NCBI GenBank assembly: GCA_005878635.1
Contig: VBLS01000110.1
Coordinates: 1-64,000 of the forward strand
Reading direction: 5' to 3'
DNA: 64,000 bases
Origin: Methanobacteriota archaeon
Lineage (GTDB): Archaea > Thermoplasmatota > Thermoplasmata > RBG-16-68-12
The position numbers and the translations under genes were made by a program. Of this stretch, positions 28,989 to 37,341 are shown piece after piece. The notes beneath the pieces are model-generated. The model ran no database searches and had not been told where the DNA came from. It saw only the letters and a list, made by a program, of their open reading frames with translations. The first letter of the stretch is position 1, and every line of letters starts with the position of its first letter.

Positions 28989-30113
28989 TCAGGCCAGGGC
29001 CCGTCCCAGGTCGTCCTGCAGATCCTGCGGGTCCTCCAATCCGACGGAGAAGCGGACCAGGCCGTCGGTGATCCCTTGCGCCTGGCGTTGTTCCTTGGGC
29101 ACGCTTGAATGCGTCATCGTGGCCGGGTGCTCGATGAGCGACTCGACGCCCCCCAGGCTCTCCGCGAGGATGATGATCTCGAGTTTTCGCAGGCGGTCCG
29201 CGACCTTGGCCGAATCTCGGAGTTCAAAACTGAGCATGCCGCCGAATCCGCGCATCTGTTTCTTCGCGGTCCGATGGCCCGGATCGTCGGGCAGGCCCGG
29301 ATAGTGGACCGCGGAGACGGCCTTGTGGCCGCCGAGGAATCGAGCCATCGCCTGGGCGTTGGCGGAGTGCCGTTCCATCCGGATCGCCAAGGTCTTGATG
29401 CCGCGGAGGGTGAGCCAACAGTCGAACGGGCTCGGCACCGCGCCGAGGGCGTTTTGTGCGAACTTCAGTTTCTCGTACAGGTCTCCGCGGTTCATGATGA
29501 GCGCCCCGCCCAAGAGGTCCGCGTGGCCCCCGAGGTACTTCGTCGTGCTATGGACGACGAGGTCGACGCCGAGGCCCAAAGGGTTTTGCAACGCCGGCGA
29601 CGCGAAGGTGTTGTCGCACACGCTGACCGCGTCGTGGGCCTTCGAGATCACGGCGAGCTCCCGCAAGTCGGCGACCTTCATGAGGGGGTTCGTGGGCGAC
29701 TCCATCCACAACATCTTCGTCTCCGGGCGAAACGCATCCTCGACATCGACGAGGTCCCGCAGGTCCACGAAGGTGGACTCCACTCCGTACCCGCTCATGA
29801 TTCGCGTGAAGATTCGATAGACGCCGCCGTAGCAGTCATCCGTCACCACCGCGTGGTCGCCTTTCTTGAGCAGGGTGAGGGCCGTCGTGATCGCGCCCAT
29901 GCCACTGGAGAAGCAGAGGGCCTGCTGGCCCTCCTCGAGGGCCGCGAGGCTCTGCTGGAGCGCATCGCGGGTCGGGTTGTCGCCCCTCCCGTAGACGTAA
30001 TCGTGCTGGACCTTCTGGGAGTACGTCGACGTCATGTAGATCGGCGGCGTGACCGCGCCGGTCCGAGGGTCCGGTTCCTGTCCGGCGTGGATGGCCTTCG
30101 TCGCAAAGTGCAT
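28989..30113 (-). CDS. Cystathionine gamma-synthase/gamma-lyase family PLP enzyme
   Basis: A 374-residue Cys/Met-metabolism PLP enzyme. The N-terminus FATKAIHAGQEPDP is the family hallmark, followed by YGRGDNPTRDALQQSLAALE, FSSGMGAI, and the PLP-lysine motif VVHSTTKYLGGHADLLGG. The C-terminal LAESLGGVESLIEHPATMTH is conserved. The open frame extends upstream to 30587, but that part overlaps the beta-synthase gene and is not coding. With cystathionine beta-synthase 47 bases upstream, the lyase role (cystathionine to cysteine in reverse transsulfuration) is favoured; gamma-synthase activity cannot be excluded. Confidence 0.92.
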   Translation of the reverse strand: MHFATKAIHAGQEPDPRTGAVTPPIYMTSTYSQKVQHDYVYGRGDNPTRDALQQSLAALEEGQQALCFSSGMGAITTALTLLKKGDHAVVTDDCYGGVYRIFTRIMSGYGVESTFVDLRDLVDVEDAFRPETKMLWMESPTNPLMKVADLRELAVISKAHDAVSVCDNTFASPALQNPLGLGVDLVVHSTTKYLGGHADLLGGALIMNRGDLYEKLKFAQNALGAVPSPFDCWLTLRGIKTLAIRMERHSANAQAMARFLGGHKAVSAVHYPGLPDDPGHRTAKKQMRGFGGMLSFELRDSAKVADRLRKLEIIILAESLGGVESLIEHPATMTHSSVPKEQRQAQGITDGLVRFSVGLEDPQDLQDDLGRALA

Positions 30114-30160
30114 CGCGATCGCCGCGGGAGGAGTCGCCCGCCTGGCGTAAAAGCCTTGCC

Positions 30161-31531
30161 TCAGGTCCGGCCCGCGAGGTACTCGATCACGTCGATGCGG
30201 GTGATGATCCCCTCGAGTCGGTCCTCCTTGCCGATGACGACGGCGGGGTTGCCGCGCATCAAGAGTTTGTAGACCTTCTCCAGGTCGGCGCCGGGTTCGA
30301 CCAGAGGGAACGGCTTCTCCATGACCTTCGCGACGTAGTCGTCGTACATCTTCGGATTCCCGAGCAAAGCTTTCATGAGGATCTCTTCGCGCAAGCTTCC
30401 GACGAGGATCCCCGTGTCCAGGACCGGGAGTTGGGACACGTTGTATTGGCGCATCATGTCGACCGCTTCCCGCACTCGGGCCGCGACGTCGATCGTGACG
30501 ACCCCGGGGATCGTCCGCTCCTTCGCCCTCAGGATCGTCATGAGGGGCGCGACCGGTTCCTCCAGGTACCCTTGCTCCTTCAGCCACTCCTCGTTGTGCG
30601 CCTTGGAGAGGTAGCGTTCCCCGGTGTCCGGCAGCAGGACGACCAAGACGTCCTTCGGGCCGAGGGTCTCCGCGATTCGGCGGGCGGCCACCACAGCGGC
30701 TCCGCTCGAACTGCCCGCGAGGATCCCCTCCTCGCGGGCGAGGCGCCGGGTCATCAGATAGGCCTCCTTGTCGGCGACTTTGACGACGTCGTCGATGTAC
30801 TGGAACCAGGTGGATTCCGGGATGAAGTCCTCCCCGATCCCCTCGATCTTGTACGTGTGAGCTTTTATCATCTCCTTCTTATAGAAATAGTCCTTCAGGA
30901 TCGAGCCGAGCGGGTCCACGCCGATGACCCGAACCTTCGGGTTCTGCTCCTTCAGGTAGCTGCCGACCCCGCTGATTGTTCCGCCGGTCCCCATCCCGCA
31001 GACGAAGTGGGTGACCGTCCCGTCCGTGTCTCGCCAAATCTCGGGGCCGGTCGTCTCGTAGTGGGCGCGTGGATTGGCCTGGTTGGCGTACTGGTTCGGT
31101 AGAATCGAATTCGGGGTCTCACGGTGGATCCGTTCGGCGACGCGGTAGTAGGAGTCCGGATGGTCCGGCGGGACGGCGGTCGGCGTGACGACCACGCGCG
31201 CGCCGAAGGCCTTCAGCAAGTCGATTTTCTCGCGGCTCATCTTGTCAGGCATCGTGAACACGGCCCGATACCCCTTGATCGCGGCCACCATCGCGAGCCC
31301 GAGCCCGGTGTTCCCGCTCGTCGGCTCGATGATCGTCCCGCCGGGCTTCAGCGTCCCCTTCGCCTCGGCGTCCTCGATCATCTTCTCTCCAATCCGATCC
31401 TTGACGCTCCCGCCAGGGTTCATCATCTCGAGTTTGGCGAGGACGAGGCCCTTCACACCGTCCATGATCTTCGGCAACTGGACGAGCGGTGTATTCCCGA
31501 TCGTCTCGAGGATGTTGGAATAGTAGCGCAT
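30161..31531 (-). CDS. Cystathionine beta-synthase/cysteine synthase with two CBS domains
   Basis: A 456-residue PLP enzyme: a fold-type II catalytic domain (about 1-320) plus a C-terminal CBS-domain pair (about 330-450). Catalytic motifs are IGNTPLV, MMNPGGSVKDRIG (PLP Lys), EPTSGNTGLGLAM and VCGMGTGGTISGVG, and SSSGAAV. The C-terminal CBS modules may sense adenosyl ligands as in eukaryotic CBS. The start at 31531 (MRYYSNILETIGNTPLV) is preferred over the upstream-open frame because a TATA box is 35 bases before it. Together with the next gene it gives homocysteine to cystathionine to cysteine. Confidence 0.92.
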   Translation of the reverse strand: MRYYSNILETIGNTPLVQLPKIMDGVKGLVLAKLEMMNPGGSVKDRIGEKMIEDAEAKGTLKPGGTIIEPTSGNTGLGLAMVAAIKGYRAVFTMPDKMSREKIDLLKAFGARVVVTPTAVPPDHPDSYYRVAERIHRETPNSILPNQYANQANPRAHYETTGPEIWRDTDGTVTHFVCGMGTGGTISGVGSYLKEQNPKVRVIGVDPLGSILKDYFYKKEMIKAHTYKIEGIGEDFIPESTWFQYIDDVVKVADKEAYLMTRRLAREEGILAGSSSGAAVVAARRIAETLGPKDVLVVLLPDTGERYLSKAHNEEWLKEQGYLEEPVAPLMTILRAKERTIPGVVTIDVAARVREAVDMMRQYNVSQLPVLDTGILVGSLREEILMKALLGNPKMYDDYVAKVMEKPFPLVEPGADLEKVYKLLMRGNPAVVIGKEDRLEGIITRIDVIEYLAGRT

Positions 31532-31560
31532 GGCCACCGGTGAAGATGCAAGACGGTTGA

Positions 31561-31570
31561 CGTTATAAGA
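31561..31570 (-). promoter_or_regulatory. TATA box of the transsulfuration operon
   Basis: TCTTATAACG on the minus strand, about 35 bases before the ATG at 31531; a leader of roughly 8 bases is expected. Confidence 0.6.
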
Positions 31571-31643
31571 ACGTACGCGCCGGGTCCCTTCACATCGGTT
31601 GGCGAGGCCATCCATCTAAGGGCGCGGGAGACAAACCGGGACG

Positions 31644-31716
31644 TGCCGGGGGAGGGAGTCGAACCCCCAGGAAACCGATCTGCAGTCGGTCACATTAGCC
31701 GCTCTGTCACCCCGGC
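31644..31716 (-). tRNA. tRNA-Cys (GCA)
   Basis: A 73-base cloverleaf on the minus strand: acceptor GCCGGGG/CCCCGGC, anticodon stem ACCGA/TCGGT with loop CTGCAGA (anticodon GCA), variable loop TTCCT, T-arm GGGGG-TTCGACT-CCCTC with one G-U pair. The D-stem is weak (ACA/TGT). There is no intron and CCA is not encoded. The discriminator base is A, whereas cysteine tRNAs nearly always carry U73, a main identity element for CysRS. A TATA-like TTCAATACC lies about 28 bases upstream. It sits next to the cysteine-synthesis operon and near cysS. Confidence 0.9.
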
Positions 31717-31938
31717 GCGGCTCGCGCATCCGGGGAAACGGTATTGAAGCTTTGGAGCGGCGATCCCCACCTTCGGACGATGCGGTCCCGGGTGGCGCCA
31801 ACTCCGCGTTCCGGGCAAGACCTTGCCCCACGCGCAGGTTTCGCTTCTTGCCGAAGCGGTTTGAACATTGTTTCAAAACGTATTAAGGACGACCCGCCGT
31901 TGTGTTACTTTACCGCTTGCTCAAGGGGAGGCATGTGA

Positions 31939-34596
31939 TTGGGCGCTGAACCGGAGGCAGAAAGCTCGTCCTCCGATTCCGGCGCCTCGCGTGCGTCGAG
32001 GGCCCTTCGATCCCGCTGGGGGAAAGTCGCCGCCGTCGCGGTCGTCGCCATCGCGGTGGCCGCCGCGTCGGCCTACGTGCTTCGAGCATCGAACCAGGCG
32101 CCGACGATCACTCAAGCAACCGTGAGTTCGGAGTTTGCGACCACCGGTCAGAGCCTGACCTTCGCCGGACAGGCGACGGATGCCGATGGGGATTCGCTCC
32201 GGTACACCTGGAACTTCGGCGACAATTCAACCGCGATCGGGGCGGTCGTGAGCCATGCATACTCGATCCCGGGTCGATACGTCGATCTCCTCACAGTGAC
32301 GGACGGCCGAGGCGGCGAAGCGACCAACGACGCGAGGCTCCTGTTCGTCCAAGCCCAACTTCCTCCGTCGGAAATCGCATCCCCCTCCCGGCCGCCGAAT
32401 GGTTCGTGCGCGACGGACTGCATCCTCGGTCCGGGGGCCGCGATCCTGACGGCGAACCAGACGACCGTCGTGACCGGGGCCGCCGTCCGGTTCAACGGGA
32501 ACGCGTCCTGGGCTTACGGTTGGAATTGGAACAACGTTTCGAATCGATCCGAAGGCGGTTCCTCGGTCGTGATCCCTTCCGCGGACAACGGATTTCTCTT
32601 CACCACGTTCACCTACGGTTGGGGAGACGGGACACCGGAGGGCGGGGGGAGTTCCGAGACAGCCGGGGCGACAAGCCACGTCTTCACCTCTCCCGGGAAT
32701 TTTTTCGTCCGCTTGACGCTGACCTTGCCCACCGTCTCCGGCGTGCAGACCTTGAGCGCCGGCTACACCATCCGCGTGACGCCGACGGTTCCTGTGGCAG
32801 TCCTGAAACATCCGGGAGTCTTCACGACGGCGACGTTCGGAGAACCGGATTCCCTCGATCCCGCCGCGGACATCGAGACCGCCGGCGTCGAGATCCTCCA
32901 GAACGTGTACGAGACCCTCGTTTGGTATGAACCGGGGGTTGAGAACGTCACCGTCCTCGTCCCGCGTCTCGCGATGGAGGTCCCGACCGCCGCGAACGGA
33001 GGCATCTCGCCCGATGGGAAGAACTACACCTTCACGATCCGATCGGACGTCAAGTTCCACAGCGGCAACGTCCTCTCGCCGGACGACGTCGTCTATTCGC
33101 TCCGTCGCGTCCTCGCCATGCACGACCCGAATGGACCTTCGTGGATCCTGGAACAGACCCTCACGAACTACGTCTCAAAGTACCTGAACTCTTGCGGAGC
33201 GGCCGCGAACCGGACCTGTTCGCTCGCGGACTATGCGGACACCGCGTTCCCGTCCCGGGCGGCGATCCCACCGAACATCCGAACGGTCTTGGAGGGCGCC
33301 GCCCAAGGGGCAAACTGGTCCGCGAAGCCGCTGAACCGATCCGTCGCGTGGGCCGTGAGCAATTCCACGGTGGAGAAGGTCGGGACAGACCAGGTCCGAA
33401 TTCACCTCAGCCGACCGTATCCCGCGTTCCTCCAGTCGCTCGCTTTCACCGTCGGCTCCATCGTCGAGAAGGCGTGTGCCGCGACCTGGGACGATTGGGG
33501 GGCTCGGAATCCGATGCTGGACCGCCGCCGCGATTGCGGCACCGGCCCGTATGGGCTCACCGGATGGGTGCCAAACCAAGCGATCGTCCTGAGCCGCTTC
33601 GATGGATACTGGGGAAGCCCCGCGGCCCTCGAAGGGGTGCGCATCGAGAAGGCGAACGATGTCACGGCCCGAGAGTTCCTCCTGCTGTCCGGAGACGCGG
33701 ACACCGCGGTCATCAACCATGATCACCAGTTCGACGTGATGAATCCGGACGGCACGCCGCGATACCCGTGGCTGCGGATCCCAAGTTCCCGACCCTCCCT
33801 CGACATCACCGTCTTCGGGTACAACCAGGCGATCAATGCGTCCGCCGTCCCCGACCCGCTGGAGGTCCCGCCGACGTTCTTCTCGAACCTCCATGTGCGG
33901 AAGGCGTTCAGCTATGCGTTCGACTACGCGGGATTCATGGACAACGTGACGTACAAGACGGGGATTCAGCTGCGCGGCCCGATCGCGAAGGGGGTCCCGG
34001 GCTACAACATGAGCACGCCGCTCTTCACGTTCAACCTCACGCGCGCCGCGTCGGAGCTCGGACAGACCCCCTACTGGACCTCCGGCTTCAACATCACCTT
34101 GTACTATAACGCGGGGAACACGGAACGCCGCCAGGGATGTCTCCTCCTCCGACAGGGCCTGCAGGCGTTGCATGATGAACTGGGTGCGGGGCCCATCTCC
34201 GTGGACGTCCGGGCCCTTGACTGGCCCGCGTACCTGAGGACCTTACGGGCTCGAGGCCTCCCGATCTTCTTCCTCGGATGGCGCGCGGACTACGCGGACC
34301 CGGATGACTACGTCCTCCCGTTCTTGAGGACCGGCGGCCTCTTCGCGAGCCGGTTAGGGTACAGCAACACCACCCTCGACGCCCTGATCGACGCCGCGGC
34401 GGCGGAGCTGAACCAGACGAAACGCGACGGGCTGTACCAAGACCTGTCGACGCGCGCGGTCTTGGACGACGTGCCGTACCTCTGGGTCTACCAGTCCCGG
34501 AGCTTCCATGTGGAGCGGGCCTGGGTGCGGGGCTATTACTACAACCCGATGCTGTCCGGCCTCGACTACCACCCTCTCTCCAAGGCCCTCGGCTGA
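31939..34596 (+). CDS. PKD-fused family 5 peptide-binding protein (ABC transporter)
   Basis: An 885-residue membrane-anchored extracellular protein. A single N-terminal anchor lies at about residues 28-48. A PKD-like domain follows (WNFGDNST near 95) and a second one (YGWGDGTPEGG near 230). From ~295 there is a complete family 5 (OppA/DppA-type) solute-binding domain with DSLDPAADIETAGVEILQNV, DGKNYTFTIRSDVKFHSG, and the C-terminal DYADPDDYVLPFL. The TTG start has a good Shine-Dalgarno GGGGAGG eight bases upstream. No permease or ATPase genes are adjacent, so partner subunits must be elsewhere. It probably binds peptides or similar compounds. Confidence 0.88.
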   Translation: MGAEPEAESSSSDSGASRASRALRSRWGKVAAVAVVAIAVAAASAYVLRASNQAPTITQATVSSEFATTGQSLTFAGQATDADGDSLRYTWNFGDNSTAIGAVVSHAYSIPGRYVDLLTVTDGRGGEATNDARLLFVQAQLPPSEIASPSRPPNGSCATDCILGPGAAILTANQTTVVTGAAVRFNGNASWAYGWNWNNVSNRSEGGSSVVIPSADNGFLFTTFTYGWGDGTPEGGGSSETAGATSHVFTSPGNFFVRLTLTLPTVSGVQTLSAGYTIRVTPTVPVAVLKHPGVFTTATFGEPDSLDPAADIETAGVEILQNVYETLVWYEPGVENVTVLVPRLAMEVPTAANGGISPDGKNYTFTIRSDVKFHSGNVLSPDDVVYSLRRVLAMHDPNGPSWILEQTLTNYVSKYLNSCGAAANRTCSLADYADTAFPSRAAIPPNIRTVLEGAAQGANWSAKPLNRSVAWAVSNSTVEKVGTDQVRIHLSRPYPAFLQSLAFTVGSIVEKACAATWDDWGARNPMLDRRRDCGTGPYGLTGWVPNQAIVLSRFDGYWGSPAALEGVRIEKANDVTAREFLLLSGDADTAVINHDHQFDVMNPDGTPRYPWLRIPSSRPSLDITVFGYNQAINASAVPDPLEVPPTFFSNLHVRKAFSYAFDYAGFMDNVTYKTGIQLRGPIAKGVPGYNMSTPLFTFNLTRAASELGQTPYWTSGFNITLYYNAGNTERRQGCLLLRQGLQALHDELGAGPISVDVRALDWPAYLRTLRARGLPIFFLGWRADYADPDDYVLPFLRTGGLFASRLGYSNTTLDALIDAAAAELNQTKRDGLYQDLSTRAVLDDVPYLWVYQSRSFHVERAWVRGYYYNPMLSGLDYHPLSKALG

Positions 34597-34642
34597 GCTC
34601 GCCGACGGACCGTCCGCCGAATCGAAGCAGGATTCCCGAAAC

Positions 34643-34665
34643 GATTCGAACGAATCTTTTTATTC
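34643..34665 (+). promoter_or_regulatory. Palindrome plus TATA box of the HD-domain gene
   Basis: GATTCG-AA-CGAATC (34643-34656) runs directly into CTTTTTATTC (34656-34665), a T-rich TATA element 30 bases before the ATG at 34690. The palindrome overlaps the expected BRE position, so a bound protein would interfere with TFB/TBP. Confidence 0.5.
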
Positions 34666-34689
34666 GGTCCCCGCGGTCGGTCGGTCGAG

Positions 34690-35982
34690 ATGGCGGATCT
34701 GAAGACGGTCACCGACACGATCCACGGGACGATCCGGCTCGAGCCACTCACCCTCGATCTGCTCGAGACGCTCGAGTTGCAGCGCCTCAACTCGATTCGT
34801 CAGCTCGGGTTGACGTACCTCGTCTTCCCGGGAGCGAACCATTCGCGGTTAGAACACTGCCTGGGCGTCGGCCATGTGGCGGGCGAGATGGCGAAGGCCC
34901 TCGAACTGACTCCCGCGGAACGGAAGCTCGTCCAGGCCGCGGGCCTCCTCCACGACGTCGGGCACGGGCCCTTTTCCCATACCCTCGAGCATGTGCTCAG
35001 CCGGGAACTCGCCGTCGACCACATGCACCTCACCCAGCGGATCATCACGGGCCAGGATGACAACGTCTCCCCGGAAGACCGGGCCGCGTTCCCGGAGATT
35101 CCGAGGATCGACGGAGTCCTCGAGCGCCATGGTGTGGACCCGGAAGCCGTCGCAGCCCTCATCCGCGGACCGTCGGAGAAGGGGGCGGCGTGGATCGTCC
35201 CCCGAGGCCGGAAGGAACCCTCCCGTTACCTGGCCCAGATCATCCACAGTCCCATGGACGCGGACCAGATCGACTACCTGATGCGGGACGCGCACTACAC
35301 CGGAGCCTCCCACGGGACGATCGACTTCTCTCGATTGCTGCAGACCCTTCGAACGCACCGCGGAGAGCTGGCGCTCGATCGAAAAGGCCTCCCGGCGCTC
35401 GAGGGGATGCTCGTCGCGCGCGGCCTGATGTATTCGTCCGTGTACTTCCACAAGACCGTCCGCATCGCCGAGGAGATGCTCGCCCGGGCCGTCGAGCGTT
35501 CGGAGGCTCCGATCGCCGAGATTCAGAAGATGGTGGATCACGAGCTGCTGAACTGGCTCGTCCGCCAAGGACCGTTCCAGCGGGAGATCGCCTTGCGCCT
35601 CAAGTACCGCAAGCTGTACAAGCGCGTCTTGGCATCGGATCGGGACGAGCTGACCGCGGCGACGCGGTCCGTGCTCGCGACCTTCCACGACCCGAAGGAG
35701 CGGCGGCGAGCCGAGGACCGGATCGCCCGACGGGCAGGCCTGACTCCCGGCCAAGTGATCATCGACGTCCCTCTGCCCGAGTTGCTCCTGAGCGAGCCGC
35801 GGATCGCGAAGACCGAAGTCCCAATCCTCGACGACGGGAGCTCGAAGCCTTTTTCCCGCGTCAGCTCGCTCGGCCGGGCCCTCCAAATTCGCCAGGTCGT
35901 CGATTGGGTCGTCATGGTCGCGGCGCCTGAGAAGTCCGCGGCCTCGGTCCGAAAGGCAGCTGCATCGGTGCTGTCCGGTTGA
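34690..35982 (+). CDS. HD-domain phosphohydrolase (dGTPase/SAMHD1-like)
   Basis: A 430-residue HD-superfamily protein of the dNTPase-like group. Substrate/metal motifs are QRLNSIRQLG (residues 31-40), HSRLEHCLGVGH (51-62), LLHDVGHGPFSH (87-97; metal-binding HD pair 88-89) and the later Asp in SPMDADQIDYLMRDA. The same architecture is found in bacterial dGTPases, SAMHD1 and archaeal HD hydrolases. A dNTP triphosphohydrolase role is plausible, not proven. It is leaderless by promoter position and monocistronic, ahead of ftsZ. Confidence 0.87.
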   Translation: MADLKTVTDTIHGTIRLEPLTLDLLETLELQRLNSIRQLGLTYLVFPGANHSRLEHCLGVGHVAGEMAKALELTPAERKLVQAAGLLHDVGHGPFSHTLEHVLSRELAVDHMHLTQRIITGQDDNVSPEDRAAFPEIPRIDGVLERHGVDPEAVAALIRGPSEKGAAWIVPRGRKEPSRYLAQIIHSPMDADQIDYLMRDAHYTGASHGTIDFSRLLQTLRTHRGELALDRKGLPALEGMLVARGLMYSSVYFHKTVRIAEEMLARAVERSEAPIAEIQKMVDHELLNWLVRQGPFQREIALRLKYRKLYKRVLASDRDELTAATRSVLATFHDPKERRRAEDRIARRAGLTPGQVIIDVPLPELLLSEPRIAKTEVPILDDGSSKPFSRVSSLGRALQIRQVVDWVVMVAAPEKSAASVRKAAASVLSG

Positions 35983-36018
35983 TCGCAAAACGACGCATGG
36001 CAACGGCGTTTGTCAACG

Positions 36019-36059
36019 CGGCGGACGTTCGTCGGACAACTTTTAAATAGCGTCCGCCG
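36019..36059 (+). promoter_or_regulatory. Inverted repeat flanking the ftsZ TATA box
   Basis: A perfect 9-base inverted repeat, CGGCGGACG (36019-36027) and CGTCCGCCG (36051-36059), brackets the TATA box TTTTAAATAG (36041-36050). Transcription should start near 36072, giving a 43-base leader with AGGTGG before the ATG. The half-sites are where a dimeric repressor could span the promoter. Confidence 0.5.
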
Positions 36060-36114
36060 AATACGCGGCCATCTTGCGGGATGGGATGACCTCGCAGGTT
36101 CTGCAGGTGGCGGA

Positions 36115-37209
36115 ATGAACTCGATGCTAGAGGATGTGCTCGCCCGGGAAGGGAGTGCTCCAGCGTTTGAAGACAGCCGGGTGGACGCCGAGCTCGAAGA
36201 GATGCTCAGCAAGATGCGGACCAACATCAAGATCATCGGCCTCGGTGGAGGAGGCTGTAACACGATCGCCCGCGTCTACGGCGAGGGGATTGTCGGTGCC
36301 GAGCTCTTTGCCTGCAACACGGATGCGCAACACCTGCTCCACATTGCGTCTCCCAAGAAGGTCCTCCTCGGACGGAGGATTACGAAGGGCCTGGGGGCCG
36401 GCGCCTTGCCGCAGATCGGCGAGGAGGCCGCCCGCGAGGCGGAGGAAGAGCTTCGCGCCATTGTCCAAGGATCCGACATCGTCTTCGTGACATGCGGCCT
36501 GGGCGGTGGGACTGGGACTGGGAGCTGCGGCTACGTCGCCCGACTCGCCAAGGAGATGGGCGCGCTCACGATCGCCGTGGTCACCCTCCCGTTCCGGGGC
36601 GAGGGCAAGCTACGCATGGAGAGCGCAGAATGGGGATTGGAGCGGCTCCGGGATGCGGCGGACACCGTGATCACGATCCCGAATGACAAGCTCTTGGACC
36701 TGGTCCCGCGACAGTCGTTGAACCTCGCGTTCAAGTTCGCGGACGAGGTCCTGATGCGGTCCATCAAAGGCCTGACGGAGATTATCACGAAGCCGGGTCT
36801 GGTGAACCTCGACTTCAACGACGTCAAGACGATCATGAAAGGCGGAGGCGTCGCCATGATCGGCCTGGGGGAGAGCCAGGCGGTCGGCGACAACCGCGCC
36901 GTCGAGGCGATCGAGGAAGCGATCAATTCGCCGCTGTTGGAGGTCGACGTCTCCACGGCCCACGGAGTCCTCATCAACGTGACCGGCGGGAACGACATGA
37001 CGATTTCCGAGGCCGAGCGCGTTGCGGAGGTCGTCCAGTCGAAGGTGTCTCCCACCGCGCGGATCATCTGGGGCGCAACGGTGGATCCGTCCCTCGAGCA
37101 CACGCTGCGAGTCATGCTCGTCGCGACCGGAGTGAAGTCCAAGCAGATCGTCGGGCGGCGCGATCCGTCCGAGGAACGGGTCCGCGTCGGCGTCGATGTC
37201 ATCCGGTGA
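36115..37209 (+). CDS. ftsZ: FtsZ paralogue A (divergent signature)
   Basis: A 364-residue tubulin-fold cell-division GTPase. The nucleotide pocket begins IIGLGGGGCNT (40-50), the T3 loop has NTDAQHL, and the tubulin signature GLGGGTGTGSCGYVA lies at 128-142; the usual residues after GTG are (A/G)AP, so SCG is unusual. The T7 loop LVNLDFNDVKTIM, with catalytic Asp residues, is intact. The start (36115) follows AGGTGGCGGA. It is followed by a second ftsZ with its own TATA box. Euryarchaea commonly use two FtsZ proteins with different roles in ring assembly and constriction. Confidence 0.94.
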   Translation: MNSMLEDVLAREGSAPAFEDSRVDAELEEMLSKMRTNIKIIGLGGGGCNTIARVYGEGIVGAELFACNTDAQHLLHIASPKKVLLGRRITKGLGAGALPQIGEEAAREAEEELRAIVQGSDIVFVTCGLGGGTGTGSCGYVARLAKEMGALTIAVVTLPFRGEGKLRMESAEWGLERLRDAADTVITIPNDKLLDLVPRQSLNLAFKFADEVLMRSIKGLTEIITKPGLVNLDFNDVKTIMKGGGVAMIGLGESQAVGDNRAVEAIEEAINSPLLEVDVSTAHGVLINVTGGNDMTISEAERVAEVVQSKVSPTARIIWGATVDPSLEHTLRVMLVATGVKSKQIVGRRDPSEERVRVGVDVIR

Positions 37210-37267
37210 GCGCTCCGACCTCTCCATTTCACGGGAGGACGGAGCGGATCCCGCGAACCCGGAAACC

Positions 37268-37275
37268 TTTATTAA
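37268..37275 (+). promoter_or_regulatory. TATA box of second ftsZ
   Basis: TTTATTAA, about 70 bases before the ATG at 37342, predicts a ~44-base leader that contains the Shine-Dalgarno GGAGG. Confidence 0.5.
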
Positions 37276-37341
37276 CGCTCCCCCTTTACATCTCATTCGC
37301 GGTTGCTTCATTTGCTTCCTCGGGCAGCCGGAGGCCGAACC

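Noticed and set aside
30114..30587. N-terminal extension of the cystathionine gamma-synthase frame
   Set aside because: It overlaps the CBS domains of the upstream gene and reads as Arg/Gly/Asp-rich shadow; the family start FATKAIHAG is at 30113.
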